64,000 nucleotides of DNA from Variovorax gossypii (GCF_003965815.1 NZ_RXOE01000002.1:1302001-1366000); one strand, 5' to 3'; positions 39,676-48,403 are shown, counted from the first letter of the stretch. Numbers and translations are program-made. The notes: generated by a model not told the origin, from the sequence alone.

Positions 39676-40944
39676 ATGACCTTGCGTTTGCCCTCCTTTC
39701 CGCTTCGTTCCATGGCCCTGGCCTGCGGCCTCGCGCTCGGCGCCGCCGCCGGTGCGCACGCCGCGCCCGATGCGAAGCTGCTCGCCGCCGCCGAGAAGGC
39801 GCAGCCGGCGGTGATCGACAACCTCAAGGAAATGGTGCTGATCGAATCGGGCAGCCTCAACGTCGACGGCCTGCTCAAGATGGCCGACGTGGTGGAAGGC
39901 CGGCTGAAGGCCGCCGGCTTCAAGACCGAGCGCCGCAAGGCCACGGCCGGCGCGGGCGCCGACATCGTGATCGGCACTCTCAAGGGCACGGGCAAGCGAA
40001 AGATCATGCTGCAGGGCCACATGGACACCGTGTACGCGGCGGGCATCCTGGGCAGCCAGCCGTACAAGGTCGACGGCAACCGCATCTACGGCCCCGGCAT
40101 CGCCGACGACAAGGGCGGCCTGGCGGTCATGCTGGCCTCGGTGAAGATCCTGGCCGACGCCGGCTGGCGCGACTACGACACGCTCACCGTGCTGATGAAC
40201 CCCGACGAGGAAGTGGGCTCGGTCGGCTCGGGCGAGCTGATCGCGACCACGGCCGACCAGCACGACACGGTGCTCTCGTTCGAGCCGACGGCCGCGAAGT
40301 CGGTGGTCAAGGGCGAGTCGCTGCTGCTAGGCGCGGCCGGCATCGCCACCGCCACGCTCGAGGTGAAGGGCCGCGCATCGCACGCGGGCGCCGCGCCCGA
40401 ACTGGGCCGCAACGCTCTGTACGAGCTGTCGTACCAGATGCTGCAGACCAAGGACCTTGCCAAGGACATCCCCGGCGCCACGCTCAACTGGACCGTGGCG
40501 CGCGCCACCGGCCCGCTCAACCAGATCACCGAGAAGGCGCAGGCGCAGGGCGACATCCGCATCACGCAGCCCGGCGCCGAGAAGAAGCTCGCCGAGGCGC
40601 TGCAGGCGAAGATCGCCTCGGGCAAGCTGATTCCCGACACCGAGACCACGGTGAAGGTCGAGGTGGGCCGCCCGGCCTTCATCGCGGGCGACAAGGGCCG
40701 GGCTCTCGCCGAGAAGGCGCAGGTCATCTACAAGGAAATCGACCGCGACCTCGCGCTGGCGCCGATGACCGGCGGCGGCACCGACGCGGGCTACGCGGGT
40801 CGTTCGGGCAAGGCCACGGTGGTCGAGAGCTTCGGCCTCGCGGGCTTCGGCTACCACGCGCGCGACGAGTACATCGAGGTCGACTCGATCGTGCCGCGCA
40901 TCTATCTCGTCACGCGCCTGCTGACCGAGATCGGCAAGAACTGA
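39676..40944 (+). CDS. Secreted M20 metallopeptidase, glutamate carboxypeptidase-like
   Basis: A protein of 422 residues from ATG 39676, with a signal peptide ending AGAHA. It is an M20 di-zinc hydrolase close to carboxypeptidase G2: GHMDTVY (His ligand), GIADDKGG (bridging Asp), DEEVGS (catalytic Glu and Glu ligand), SFEPT and a C-terminal YHARDEY His ligand. Such enzymes release C-terminal glutamate from N-acyl or folate-type substrates in the periplasm. It starts 144 bases after the asparaginase and may have its own promoter. The theme of periplasmic amino-acid amide and N-acyl amino-acid hydrolysis continues. Confidence 0.9.
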   Translation: MTLRLPSFPLRSMALACGLALGAAAGAHAAPDAKLLAAAEKAQPAVIDNLKEMVLIESGSLNVDGLLKMADVVEGRLKAAGFKTERRKATAGAGADIVIGTLKGTGKRKIMLQGHMDTVYAAGILGSQPYKVDGNRIYGPGIADDKGGLAVMLASVKILADAGWRDYDTLTVLMNPDEEVGSVGSGELIATTADQHDTVLSFEPTAAKSVVKGESLLLGAAGIATATLEVKGRASHAGAAPELGRNALYELSYQMLQTKDLAKDIPGATLNWTVARATGPLNQITEKAQAQGDIRITQPGAEKKLAEALQAKIASGKLIPDTETTVKVEVGRPAFIAGDKGRALAEKAQVIYKEIDRDLALAPMTGGGTDAGYAGRSGKATVVESFGLAGFGYHARDEYIEVDSIVPRIYLVTRLLTEIGKN

Positions 40945-40986
40945 GGCTGAGGGTGCGCGCCGCCGCCGGGCGGTAGCGCGGGCGCG

Positions 40987-41915
40987 CTATTGCTGCTGCT
41001 GCCTGGGGTCGCCGGGCCGGCGCTGCTGGTGCTGTTGTTGCTGCTGTTGCCGTGCGGCGGCCGCGGCAGCCATGCGTTGCTGCTGTTGCTCGGCCTGCTG
41101 CTGCTGGTGTTGAGCCTGTTGTTGCGCCTGCTGCTGTGCGCGGGCCTGTTGCTGCTGCATCTGCTGCTGGCGCTGTTGCTGCATGGCCTGCATCTGCTGT
41201 TGTTGCTGCGCGCGCGCGGCCTGCTGCTGGGCCTGTTGCTGCGCCTGCTGTTGACGGCGCATCTGCTCCTGCTGGGCCATCTGCTGTTGCTGCTGGCGGG
41301 CCTGGTTCTGCGCCTGTTGTTGTTGCATGGCCTGCTGGCGCTGGATCTGTTCCTGTTGCCGCTGGGCTTGCTGTTGCGCACGCGCCTGCTGATCCGCCTG
41401 CTGCTGGCGACGCATCTGGTCCTGCTGCGTCTGCTGTCGGCGTGATTGTTCGAGCTGGGCCTGCTGCTGGCGTTGTTGCTCCTGCGCGGCCTGTTGTTGC
41501 TGGCGCTGCTGTGCGAGCTGTGCCTGTTGGCCTGGCTGCTGCTGTTGCTGAGGCTGCATCAGGCCACGCGCCTGCCGTGCCTGCTGATCGCGCGCCTGTT
41601 GCTGTGCTTGCTGCTGGGTCTGTTGCTGGCGGCGCATCTGCTCCTGCTGGGCCGCCTGCTGTTGCTGCTGGCGGGACTGGTCCTGCGCCTGGCGTTGCTG
41701 CATTGCCTGCTGGCGCTGGACCTGTTCCTGTTGCCGCTGCTGGGCTTGCTGCTGCGAACGCGCCTGTTGTTGTTGCTGCTGCTGCGCGAGCGCGGCCTGC
41801 TGCTGGAGGCGCTGTTGCTGCTGTTGCTGCTGCGCCTGTTGTTGGGCCTGCTGCTGCTGGGCGAAGAGAGCCCGCTGTTGTTGCTGTTGTTGTTGCTGCA
41901 ACTGTTGCGCGGCGC
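40987..41915 (-). repeat. CAG/CAA-type low-complexity region coding poly-Gln
   Basis: About 930 bases made largely of CTG/TTG units on the plus strand (CAG/CAA on the coding strand), encoding the Gln-rich tail of the DUF3300 lipoprotein. Larger imperfect periods are visible where the peptide pattern Q-A-Q-R-Q-Q-E-Q-[IV]-Q-R-Q-Q-A-M-Q recurs. The reading frame stays open throughout in spite of the repeats. Confidence 0.85.
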
Positions 41916-43041
41916 CCGGGCCCGCGGCGAAATTGGGCGGCGCTCCCGGTGGCAACACGCCGCGCGGTCCGACATTGTTGTTGTAGACATTGACGTTGCG
42001 CACGTTGTTGACCACGGTGGTCGAGCGCGAGACGTAGGTGCTGTTGTTGTAGACCACCGCGGGCCGCGCGAAGGCCGGCGCCACCGGCGCGGGGCCGCGG
42101 TCGCGGTCACGCCAGCGCGGCGCGCCCCAGTTCATGTTCCACGAATGCCAGCCCCAGTCGTGGCGCTCGAGCGCGGCGCCCACGATCACGCCCGCGCCAA
42201 ACGCGAGCGCGCCGGCGGCAAGCACCTGGCCGCCGCTGTAGCCCGGCGACACCACCTGGACAGGCGGCGCGTAGGCATAGCCCGGATACACCGGCTGCGG
42301 CGCGCCGTAGATCACCTGTGGGTCGTAGGCAGGCACATACACAAGGTCGGGCTGCACCGGCTCGATGGTGATGAACTCCTGCGGCGGCTCGATCACCGCC
42401 GGGCCCGCGTACACGGGCTGCAGGTCGGGGGCGGGCGCGTAGTTCGGAGGCGGCGCGTCGGTGACCACACGCATCTTGTCGTTGTTCTTGAGCCGGCCCG
42501 CCTTCGCGGCGCGCTGGCGCATGACCTGGATCGCGTTCATCACGTCGGCCGGGTCGTTGTAGTAGGCCTGCCCGAGTGCCTGGGTCCACGGAATGTTGCC
42601 GGCCATCTGATCGATGACGGGGCGGAACGCGGTGAGCGACTTCACGCTCGGGTCCCAGGGCTGCTGGTTGGCCGCGTCGGCCAGCGGGCCGGCCTTGAGA
42701 TTGCGGCTCTGCGCGAGCCATTCGTGCGCCGCGGTGATCTGGTCGGGATAGGTGGCGCCGGCCAGGATCTGCGCCACCAGCTTGTCGGGATAGAGCGCGA
42801 TGGGCGCGACCATCTCGTAGAGCTTGTCGGCGCTGGGCGGCGTGTAGGCGGTCGGTACGGGTGCGGCGGCAGGCGGCTGCGTCTGCGGCACGGAGGGCGC
42901 GGGGATGGTGGTCGCCGGATCCTGCGCCGAAGCAACGGCCGCGGGGGTGTTCGAGGGGGACTTGTCGCAGCCTGCGAGGACGAGGGCGCCGATGCACAGC
43001 GAGATCGTCAACAGCCGCGGGGCGGTGGGGAGATTTGTCAT
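40987..43041 (-). CDS. DUF3300 lipoprotein with glutamine-rich C-terminal tail
   Basis: A protein of 684 residues from ATG 43041, preceded by GGAAAT. The N-terminus has a lipoprotein signal with lipobox LAGC (Cys25). Residues about 75-280 carry the DUF3300 domain (ALYPDKLVAQILAGATYPDQ, PAYDPQVIYG). A short Gly/Ala membrane-like segment (LAAGALAFGAGVIVGAALE, about 265-285) and an Asn/Tyr-rich linker follow. From about residue 375 to the end the protein is almost entirely Gln with Ala, Arg and Met, in imperfect QQQQ-A/R units. DUF3300 function is unknown to me. The tail is either disordered or prone to coiled-coil or amyloid-like assembly. The high repeat content makes indels and frameshifts in this region likely between strains. 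Confidence 0.85.
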   Translation of the reverse strand: MTNLPTAPRLLTISLCIGALVLAGCDKSPSNTPAAVASAQDPATTIPAPSVPQTQPPAAAPVPTAYTPPSADKLYEMVAPIALYPDKLVAQILAGATYPDQITAAHEWLAQSRNLKAGPLADAANQQPWDPSVKSLTAFRPVIDQMAGNIPWTQALGQAYYNDPADVMNAIQVMRQRAAKAGRLKNNDKMRVVTDAPPPNYAPAPDLQPVYAGPAVIEPPQEFITIEPVQPDLVYVPAYDPQVIYGAPQPVYPGYAYAPPVQVVSPGYSGGQVLAAGALAFGAGVIVGAALERHDWGWHSWNMNWGAPRWRDRDRGPAPVAPAFARPAVVYNNSTYVSRSTTVVNNVRNVNVYNNNVGPRGVLPPGAPPNFAAGPGAAQQLQQQQQQQQRALFAQQQQAQQQAQQQQQQQRLQQQAALAQQQQQQQARSQQQAQQRQQEQVQRQQAMQQRQAQDQSRQQQQQAAQQEQMRRQQQTQQQAQQQARDQQARQARGLMQPQQQQQPGQQAQLAQQRQQQQAAQEQQRQQQAQLEQSRRQQTQQDQMRRQQQADQQARAQQQAQRQQEQIQRQQAMQQQQAQNQARQQQQQMAQQEQMRRQQQAQQQAQQQAARAQQQQQMQAMQQQRQQQMQQQQARAQQQAQQQAQHQQQQAEQQQQRMAAAAAARQQQQQQHQQRRPGDPRQQQQ

Positions 43042-43202
43042 CTGGATTTCCATGAAGACGCCGGCGTCGTGCCCGGACTTCTTCAACGGAGCGCGGCGGC
43101 AGGCGATGACAGAGCCTGCGCCGCGGATGCAACGGTCTGTGTCGGTTCCGTGCCGTCAAGCCTGTCGGCGCAGAACCACACGGCCCGGAGGCCGCGGCCT
43201 CC

Positions 43203-43856
43203 TTACTTGGAGCCGCCGGTGTACTTGGTGACGGTGGCGGCGCTCACGTGGTAGCCGCTCACGCCCATCATCGAGTCGTTGCGCAGGGTCTGAAGCTTGC
43301 CGGTGACCCACACGGTGTCCATGGCGCGGAACTTGGCTCCCTTCTGCGGCACCACGTGCAGGATCTGGTTGGCCGGCGGCGGCGGCGTGTGGATGCATGC
43401 GCCGAAGTAGGGCACTAGCAGGAACTCGGTGACCTCGCCCTTGGCTTCTTCCAGCGGCACGATGAAGCCGGGGATCTTGATCTCGGTGCCGTTCATCGCC
43501 GGATTGGTCGGCGCGTTGTTCGACACCTCCTGCATCTTCATGAGCAGCTCGTTGGCGCGCGGATCGCCGTCGTCGAGCGCGCTCAGGTCCATGCCCTTGA
43601 ACTCCTTGGCCGGGTCCCAGTCCTTGGGCACCAGTTCTTCCCAGGTGATCTGGCGCGGCTGGCCCGGCGCGGCCTTGGCCGCGGCAGCAGGTGCGGCCTT
43701 GCCGCCCAGCGGGTTGGCGGCGGTGGTGTCCTTGGGCGCGGGCTCGGCGGCCCAGGCGGCAGCGGCGAGGCCGGCGCCTGCGAGCAGCATTGAAAGCCGC
43801 GTGAAAGCTTTGCTCGTGGACAACGTCGACAACGTCTTTTCTTGTGCGAAGGGCAT
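43203..43856 (-). CDS. DUF3299 periplasmic protein
   Basis: A protein of 217 residues with a signal peptide (LSMLLAGAGLAAAAWA, about 20-36), then an Ala/Pro-rich linker and the DUF3299 domain (about 70-217). Conserved blocks are ITWEELVPKDW, IPGFIVPLE, FLLVPYFGACIHTPPPPANQ and the C-terminal GVSGYHV. The Cys-Ile-His in YFGACIHTPPPP could bind a metal. It starts 3 bases after the permease stop and is the last gene of the operon. The same family set occurs in Zrg-type zinc systems, so a metal-handling role is inferred. Confidence 0.82.
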   Translation of the reverse strand: MPFAQEKTLSTLSTSKAFTRLSMLLAGAGLAAAAWAAEPAPKDTTAANPLGGKAAPAAAAKAAPGQPRQITWEELVPKDWDPAKEFKGMDLSALDDGDPRANELLMKMQEVSNNAPTNPAMNGTEIKIPGFIVPLEEAKGEVTEFLLVPYFGACIHTPPPPANQILHVVPQKGAKFRAMDTVWVTGKLQTLRNDSMMGVSGYHVSAATVTKYTGGSK

Positions 43857-43859
43857 GGT

Positions 43860-45122
43860 TCAAATCCTCGGCGAGAGGCCGTCTGCAAGGGAGAGGCGAT
43901 AGGCGCGGATGCCGGGCAAGAGGCTCGCCAGCCATCCGGCGACCAGCAGGCTTGCCATCAGCAGCCATTCGTTCAGTGTAGGTTCTGAGAGGCTCAGTGT
44001 CAGCCCGAACTGCGACTGCAGCCATGGCGAGAGCAGGGCGATGCCGAGCACCGCCATCACCAGGCCCAGCGCAACGCCAAGCACGGTGACCAGCGCGCCT
44101 TCGAGCGCGAGCAATGCCAGCACATGGCGCAGGCCCGCACCGACGGCGCGCAGCACCGCGAGTTCGCGGCGGCGCTCGTTGAGTCCGGCCATCACCACCG
44201 ACACGAGCCCTGCGAGGCTCACCAGCGCGACCAGTGCCGACATCAGCAGCAGCGCGTTCTCGCCGATGCCGATCACGCTCCACAGTTCGTCGAGCGCCAC
44301 GCCGGGCAGGATGGCCATCAGCGGCTCGCCGGTGTAGGTCGAGATCCAGCGTTGCACGCCGAACACGGCGGCGCGGTTCTTCAGGCCCACCAGCACTGCC
44401 GTCACGTTCTTGGGCGTGAGGTCGAACTTGCGCACCTGCTCGGCCGGGATGTGCACGCCCGGCATCGGCGCGCCGCCCACCCATTCGAGATGGATGGCTT
44501 CCATCGCCGCGAGGCCGATGTGCACCGTGCGGTCGACCGGCGTGCCGGTGCGCGCGAGCACGCCGACCACGGTGAAGGGCTTGTCCGCGTGCTCGGCCAC
44601 GTTGAGCTCGCCGCTGCCGTGCGCGAGCGTGATCTTCTGGCCCACGTGATAGCCGAGCTTGTCGGCCACCTCGGCGCCGACCACCGCGTCGAACAGCTCG
44701 CTGAAGGGCTTGCCCTCGCGCAGCTTCAGCGTCTGCCTGTCGCCGTAGCGGAAGTGCGTGAAGTAGTCAGTGGAGGTGGCGAGCACAGCGAAGCCGCGAT
44801 GCGAATCGCCCAGCGACAGCGGCACGACCCAGTCGACGCCCGGATGCGCGGACAGCGCCTGCACGCTCTTCCACGAGATGTTGTTGGTGGCCGCGCCGAT
44901 GCGGAACACCGAGTACAGCAGCAGCTGCGTGGAGCCTGTGCGCGCGCCGACGATCAGGTCGGTGCCCGAGACGGACGACGCGAAGTTCTCGCGCAGCTCG
45001 GTGCGGATGCGCTCGACGCCGAGCAGCAGGAATGTAGAGAGCGCGATCGAGAACACCGTCAGCGCGAGCGTGAAGCGCCGGTTCCAGGCGCTGCGCCATG
45101 CAATGGAAAAGAGTGCTTTCAT
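43860..45122 (-). CDS. ABC transporter permease, FtsX/MacB-LolE fold
   Basis: A protein of 420 residues with the layout of FtsX-type permeases: one N-terminal helix (about 16-35), a large periplasmic domain (about 40-275) and three C-terminal helices (about 285-310, 330-365, 385-405). Typical elements are TGTPVDRTVHI in the periplasmic part and MAGLNERRRELAVLRAVGA, the cytoplasmic coupling loop. Proteins of this type are mechanotransmitters or lipoprotein-release-like permeases rather than pore importers. The ATG overlaps the ATPase stop (ATGA), so the two work together. Confidence 0.88.
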   Translation of the reverse strand: MKALFSIAWRSAWNRRFTLALTVFSIALSTFLLLGVERIRTELRENFASSVSGTDLIVGARTGSTQLLLYSVFRIGAATNNISWKSVQALSAHPGVDWVVPLSLGDSHRGFAVLATSTDYFTHFRYGDRQTLKLREGKPFSELFDAVVGAEVADKLGYHVGQKITLAHGSGELNVAEHADKPFTVVGVLARTGTPVDRTVHIGLAAMEAIHLEWVGGAPMPGVHIPAEQVRKFDLTPKNVTAVLVGLKNRAAVFGVQRWISTYTGEPLMAILPGVALDELWSVIGIGENALLLMSALVALVSLAGLVSVVMAGLNERRRELAVLRAVGAGLRHVLALLALEGALVTVLGVALGLVMAVLGIALLSPWLQSQFGLTLSLSEPTLNEWLLMASLLVAGWLASLLPGIRAYRLSLADGLSPRI

Positions 45123-45865
45123 GCGTCCACCGCCATGGCGTTGGTGGCCGCGCGGTTGATTTCGGGAAGCAGCACGTGCCGCGCGAAGCGCTGCGCGATG
45201 CGCTGGTCGTGGCTCACGAACACGAGCGCGCTGTGGTGCTCGGCGCAGGCCGTGAGCAGCACGTCGAGGAAGGCTTCGCGCCGGTCCTCGTCGAGCGCGG
45301 AGGTGGGCTCGTCGGCGATCACCACCTCGGGCTGGCCGATGAGCGCGCGCGCCGCGGCCACGCGCTGCTGCTGGCCGACCGAGAGCTGCAGCGCCTGGCG
45401 CTTCCACAGGTTGCGGTCCAGGCCCATCTGGTCGAGCAGGTGTTCGGCCTCGCCGCGCGAGCTGCCGCTGCGCGATGCGTTGGCCTCGCGCCGCTGCGAG
45501 AAGCGGCAGGGCAGAAGCACGTTGTCGATCACGCTCAGGTAAGGCAGAAGATTGAACTGCTGGAAGATGTAGCCCACGTGCGCCACGCGGCTGCGGTCGC
45601 GCTGGGTGCCCGAGAGCTTCGACCAGTCGTGGCCCAGCAGCGTGACGCGGCCTTCGTCGGCCACCAGCACGCCGGCCAGCAGCGATAGCAGCGTGCTCTT
45701 GCCGCAGCCGCTCGGGCCGTGCAGGAACACCGATTCGCCGGCTGTGATGCGAAAGGCCTCTATGTCGATGCATGGCGCCTTGGCGCCGGGCCAGCTGAAG
45801 CGCAGAGCCTCGGCGGCGAGCACGACGCGCAAGGCCGAGGTTCCGGCCTGTGGAAGGTCGCTCAC
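45119..45865 (-). CDS. ABC transporter ATPase, LolD/MacB-like
   Basis: A protein of 248 residues from a GTG start. It has Walker A GPSGCGKST near 50-58, Q-loop YIFQQFNLLPYLSV, signature LSVGQQQRVAAARAL (a slightly unusual LSVGQ) and Walker B VVIADEPTSALD, then HDQR as switch His. It belongs to the lipoprotein-export/MacB-type ATPases that pair with FtsX-fold permeases. It lies 4 bases after the DUF2796 gene and overlaps the permease. Confidence 0.92.
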   Translation of the reverse strand: MSDLPQAGTSALRVVLAAEALRFSWPGAKAPCIDIEAFRITAGESVFLHGPSGCGKSTLLSLLAGVLVADEGRVTLLGHDWSKLSGTQRDRSRVAHVGYIFQQFNLLPYLSVIDNVLLPCRFSQRREANASRSGSSRGEAEHLLDQMGLDRNLWKRQALQLSVGQQQRVAAARALIGQPEVVIADEPTSALDEDRREAFLDVLLTACAEHHSALVFVSHDQRIAQRFARHVLLPEINRAATNAMAVDA

Positions 45866-45869
45866 GGTG

Positions 45870-46451
45870 TCACTTGCCCCAGCTCAGGCGTGCGGGCTGG
45901 GCCGCCTGCGCACCGGCGGGGCGCTTCAGCTGGCGCTTGAACTGGCCCTGCGCGGTGGCGATCTGCGAGTCGATCTGGCGCAGGCCCTTGAATGCACCGA
46001 ACAGGTTCAGGTCGATGAACTTCGCGGCGGCCGCGTTGGTGCAGTTGAAGGAGAAGGTGGCGTCGAGGTCGGCATGGCCGACGGGCTCGCTGGGATCGGG
46101 GTTGCCCAGGCCCAGCGCGCCGGAGCGCAGGTCGACCGGGCCCAGCTTGCAGTTGGCGGCCGGGTCGACGATGAAGAGCTTGTCGGCCGCGCGCAGCTGG
46201 GCGACGGCGTCTTCCACGATCTTCTTCTCGGCGTCGGTCTTGGGGGCGCGCTCGAAGCCGACGATGTTGTCGAGCGGGGATTCCATGTCGATCACCACCG
46301 TGGGGCCGTCGACGGCCACGTCGAGCTTGAGCTGGCCGTGCACGTGTGCGTGCTGCTGCTGGGCCTGTGCGGTGAGGAACGGGGCGGCCGCGAACATCGC
46401 GGCGGCTGCGATTGCGAGACCGGTGGTACGTCGGAGTCGGATGTGCTTCAT
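45870..46451 (-). CDS. DUF2796 periplasmic protein (ZrgA-like)
   Basis: A protein of 193 residues with a signal peptide (GLAIAAAAMFAAAPFLTAQA) directly followed by a His-rich motif QQHAHVHGQ, suited to zinc or another divalent metal. The rest carries the DUF2796 pattern: VVIDMESPLDNIVGFERAP near 52, the Cys pair CKLG and FNC, and a C-terminal FKRQLKR. Founding members described in Vibrio as ZrgA belong to a zinc-acquisition ABC system; this is from memory. The ATG overlaps the sseA stop (ATGA), tying sulfur transfer to the metal system. Confidence 0.82.
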   Translation of the reverse strand: MKHIRLRRTTGLAIAAAAMFAAAPFLTAQAQQQHAHVHGQLKLDVAVDGPTVVIDMESPLDNIVGFERAPKTDAEKKIVEDAVAQLRAADKLFIVDPAANCKLGPVDLRSGALGLGNPDPSEPVGHADLDATFSFNCTNAAAAKFIDLNLFGAFKGLRQIDSQIATAQGQFKRQLKRPAGAQAAQPARLSWGK

Positions 46452-47356
46452 GGTTCAGCGCCTTGCCGGGTCGGCAGCCCCGGCGTATTGCTCCATTCGC
46501 TCCAGCTGCCGGCATAGAGCGCGGTCGTCCCGAATCCCGCGATCTGCATGGCAAGCAGATTCGGCACGGCGCTCACGCCGCTGCCGCACTGGTGGACGAC
46601 GGTCGCCGCGTCGCGTCCCGCGAGCAGCGCTTCGAACTCGGCACGCAATTGCGATGCCGGCTTGAACTTGCCGTCGGGGCCGAGGTTCTCGGCGAAAGGC
46701 CGGTTCAGGGCCCCGGGGATGTGACCGGCGATCGGGTCCAGAGGTTCCACCTCGCCGCGGTAACGTGCACCGGCGCGTGCGTCGATCAGGTTCTGGTCAG
46801 GCTGGCCCAGCCGGCGCACCACCGTGTCGGTGGTGACGAGCCTTGCAATCGGCTCGCCGGCGACGAAGTTCGACTGGAAGCGCGCGGGCTCCTCGCGGCT
46901 CGTGACTTCGCCTCCGGCGGCCTGCCAGGCCTGCAGTCCGCCGTCGAGCACGGCCACGGCGTCGTGGCCCATCCACTTGAGCATCCACCACAGGCGGCCG
47001 CAGTAGTTGGCGCCGTTGCGGTCGTAGACCACGGCCTGCATCTCGTTGGCGAAGCCGACGCTGGAGAGCCACGCCGCGAACTTCTCGCGGCTGGGCAGCG
47101 GGTGGCGCCCGCCCGAGGCGGGAGGACCTTCCTCGGTTGCCACGACCACTTCGCCGTGGGCTCCGGGAGCGCCGTGCTTCGCGCTGAGGTCGGTGTCGAG
47201 GTTGGCGTAGAGCGCGCCCGGAATGTGCGCGGCCTCGTACTGCTGCGCACCGGCTTCGGGCTTCATGAGGTCGAAGCTGCAGTCGAACACCATGAAGGGC
47301 TTGCCGCCGGCCTGCAGCTGCCGGAGTTGTTCGACGGAGATGAGGGTGGTGTACAT
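46448..47356 (-). CDS. sseA: 3-mercaptopyruvate sulfurtransferase
   Basis: A protein of 302 residues made of two rhodanese domains. The catalytic loop in the second reads CGSGVSA (near 257), which is the mercaptopyruvate sulfurtransferase form rather than the rhodanese CRKGVT form. It moves sulfur from 3-mercaptopyruvate to a thiol or cyanide acceptor in the cytoplasm. The ATG at 47356 is preceded by GAAGGAG. It is the first gene of a coupled five-gene unit with the DUF2796/ABC/DUF3299 system. Confidence 0.92.
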   Translation of the reverse strand: MYTTLISVEQLRQLQAGGKPFMVFDCSFDLMKPEAGAQQYEAAHIPGALYANLDTDLSAKHGAPGAHGEVVVATEEGPPASGGRHPLPSREKFAAWLSSVGFANEMQAVVYDRNGANYCGRLWWMLKWMGHDAVAVLDGGLQAWQAAGGEVTSREEPARFQSNFVAGEPIARLVTTDTVVRRLGQPDQNLIDARAGARYRGEVEPLDPIAGHIPGALNRPFAENLGPDGKFKPASQLRAEFEALLAGRDAATVVHQCGSGVSAVPNLLAMQIAGFGTTALYAGSWSEWSNTPGLPTRQGAEP

Positions 47357-47405
47357 GGCGCTTGCTCCTTCGAAGTCTCGAGATCTGGAAATGCAGTTGC
47401 GTGCT

Positions 47406-48338
47406 TCAGTGTTCCTCGGCCGGCGCCTTGGGCACCGCCCGTTGTCGCAACACGGTTGCAGCAATGCCGCTGGCGATGATAAGGGCCATGCCCGCCCAGC
47501 CGGCGGAGTCGATGCGGTCGTCGAACAGCACCACGCCGTAGAACGCCGCGAACACGATGCCCGAATACTGCAGGTTGGCGACCACCAGCGTGCCGGCCTG
47601 CGTCTTGGCGGTGGCGTAGGCGCGGGTCATGCAGAGCTGTCCGAGCGCCGCGAGCAGGCCGATGGGCAGCAGCCATAGCGCATGCTGCCACGTCCAGGAG
47701 CCGCCGCCCGAAAACCCGGTGAATGCCGTGGCGATGCCGCCGGCCACGGCAGAGCCGACCGCGAAGTAGAAGACCGTGCGCAGCTCGGGCTCGCCGATGC
47801 GCGACAGCGCCACCACCTGCATGTAGGCGAAGGCGGCCGTCAGGCCCGACAGCAGTCCCAGCAGCCCCGCGAAGCCTTCGTTGCCGTTGACGGTGGGCTT
47901 GAGCATGAGCACCACGCCCACGAAGCCCGCGAGCACCGTCATCGCCAGCGTGCCCTGCAGCGGCGGGCGCTCCACGCGGCCGTCACGCCCGGGCACCGGC
48001 ACCCAGGCCAGCAGCGCGCCGCCGACCAGGAAGGCCGCGACCCACACGCTGCTCATGTAGTTGAGCGTGACGGCCGTGGCCAGCGGCATGTGGGCGATGG
48101 CATAGAACCACGCGCCGAGCGACACCACGCCGATGGTGCTGCGCCAGGCGTGCATGCCCGGGTACTTCGTGGCCAGCGGCACGCCGCGGTTGCGCGCCAG
48201 CAGCCAGAGGAAGACGATGCCGATCAGACCGCGCCCGAGCACCATCTCGCCGCTGTTGAACCACGCCGAGGCGACTTTCACGACCACGCTCATCGTGGCG
48301 AACAGGAAGGCCCCCAGCACCATCCACAGCGCTTGCAT
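47406..48338 (-). CDS. EamA/DMT-family transporter
   Basis: A protein of 310 residues with about ten hydrophobic helices arranged as two EamA repeats, starting FLFATMSVVVKVAS and with LGRGLIGIVFLWLLA. The drug/metabolite transporter family exports amino acids, metabolites or other small molecules. The substrate is not deducible. It lies 49 bases upstream of sseA on the same strand and could be co-transcribed with it. It is insulated from the Rieske gene upstream by a terminator. Confidence 0.9.
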   Translation of the reverse strand: MQALWMVLGAFLFATMSVVVKVASAWFNSGEMVLGRGLIGIVFLWLLARNRGVPLATKYPGMHAWRSTIGVVSLGAWFYAIAHMPLATAVTLNYMSSVWVAAFLVGGALLAWVPVPGRDGRVERPPLQGTLAMTVLAGFVGVVLMLKPTVNGNEGFAGLLGLLSGLTAAFAYMQVVALSRIGEPELRTVFYFAVGSAVAGGIATAFTGFSGGGSWTWQHALWLLPIGLLAALGQLCMTRAYATAKTQAGTLVVANLQYSGIVFAAFYGVVLFDDRIDSAGWAGMALIIASGIAATVLRQRAVPKAPAEEH

Positions 48339-48358
48339 CGTTTCGAATCCGGATCAAG

Positions 48359-48387
48359 AAAAAAGAAAGCCCCGGCAAATGCGGGGC
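48359..48387 (-). terminator. Rho-independent terminator of the Rieske gene
   Basis: Read on the minus strand: stem GCCCCG, 7-base loop, stem CGGGGC, then TTTCTTTTTTC. A six-pair GC stem followed by a T-rich tract is a canonical intrinsic terminator. It lies 17 bases after the Rieske stop and just before the EamA start. Confidence 0.85.
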
Positions 48388-48403
48388 GGAAAGGGGCTCG
48401 GGT

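Noticed and set aside
40987..41915. Possible CRISPR-like or satellite repeat
   Set aside because: There are no spacers or constant-length units. The region codes a continuous Gln-rich tail in frame.
41446..43254. Leu-rich plus-strand frame across the DUF3300 gene that looks like a membrane protein
   Set aside because: It is the complement of CAG repeats (CTG = Leu). The minus strand has a lipoprotein signal, a known domain and a start codon with a ribosome binding site.
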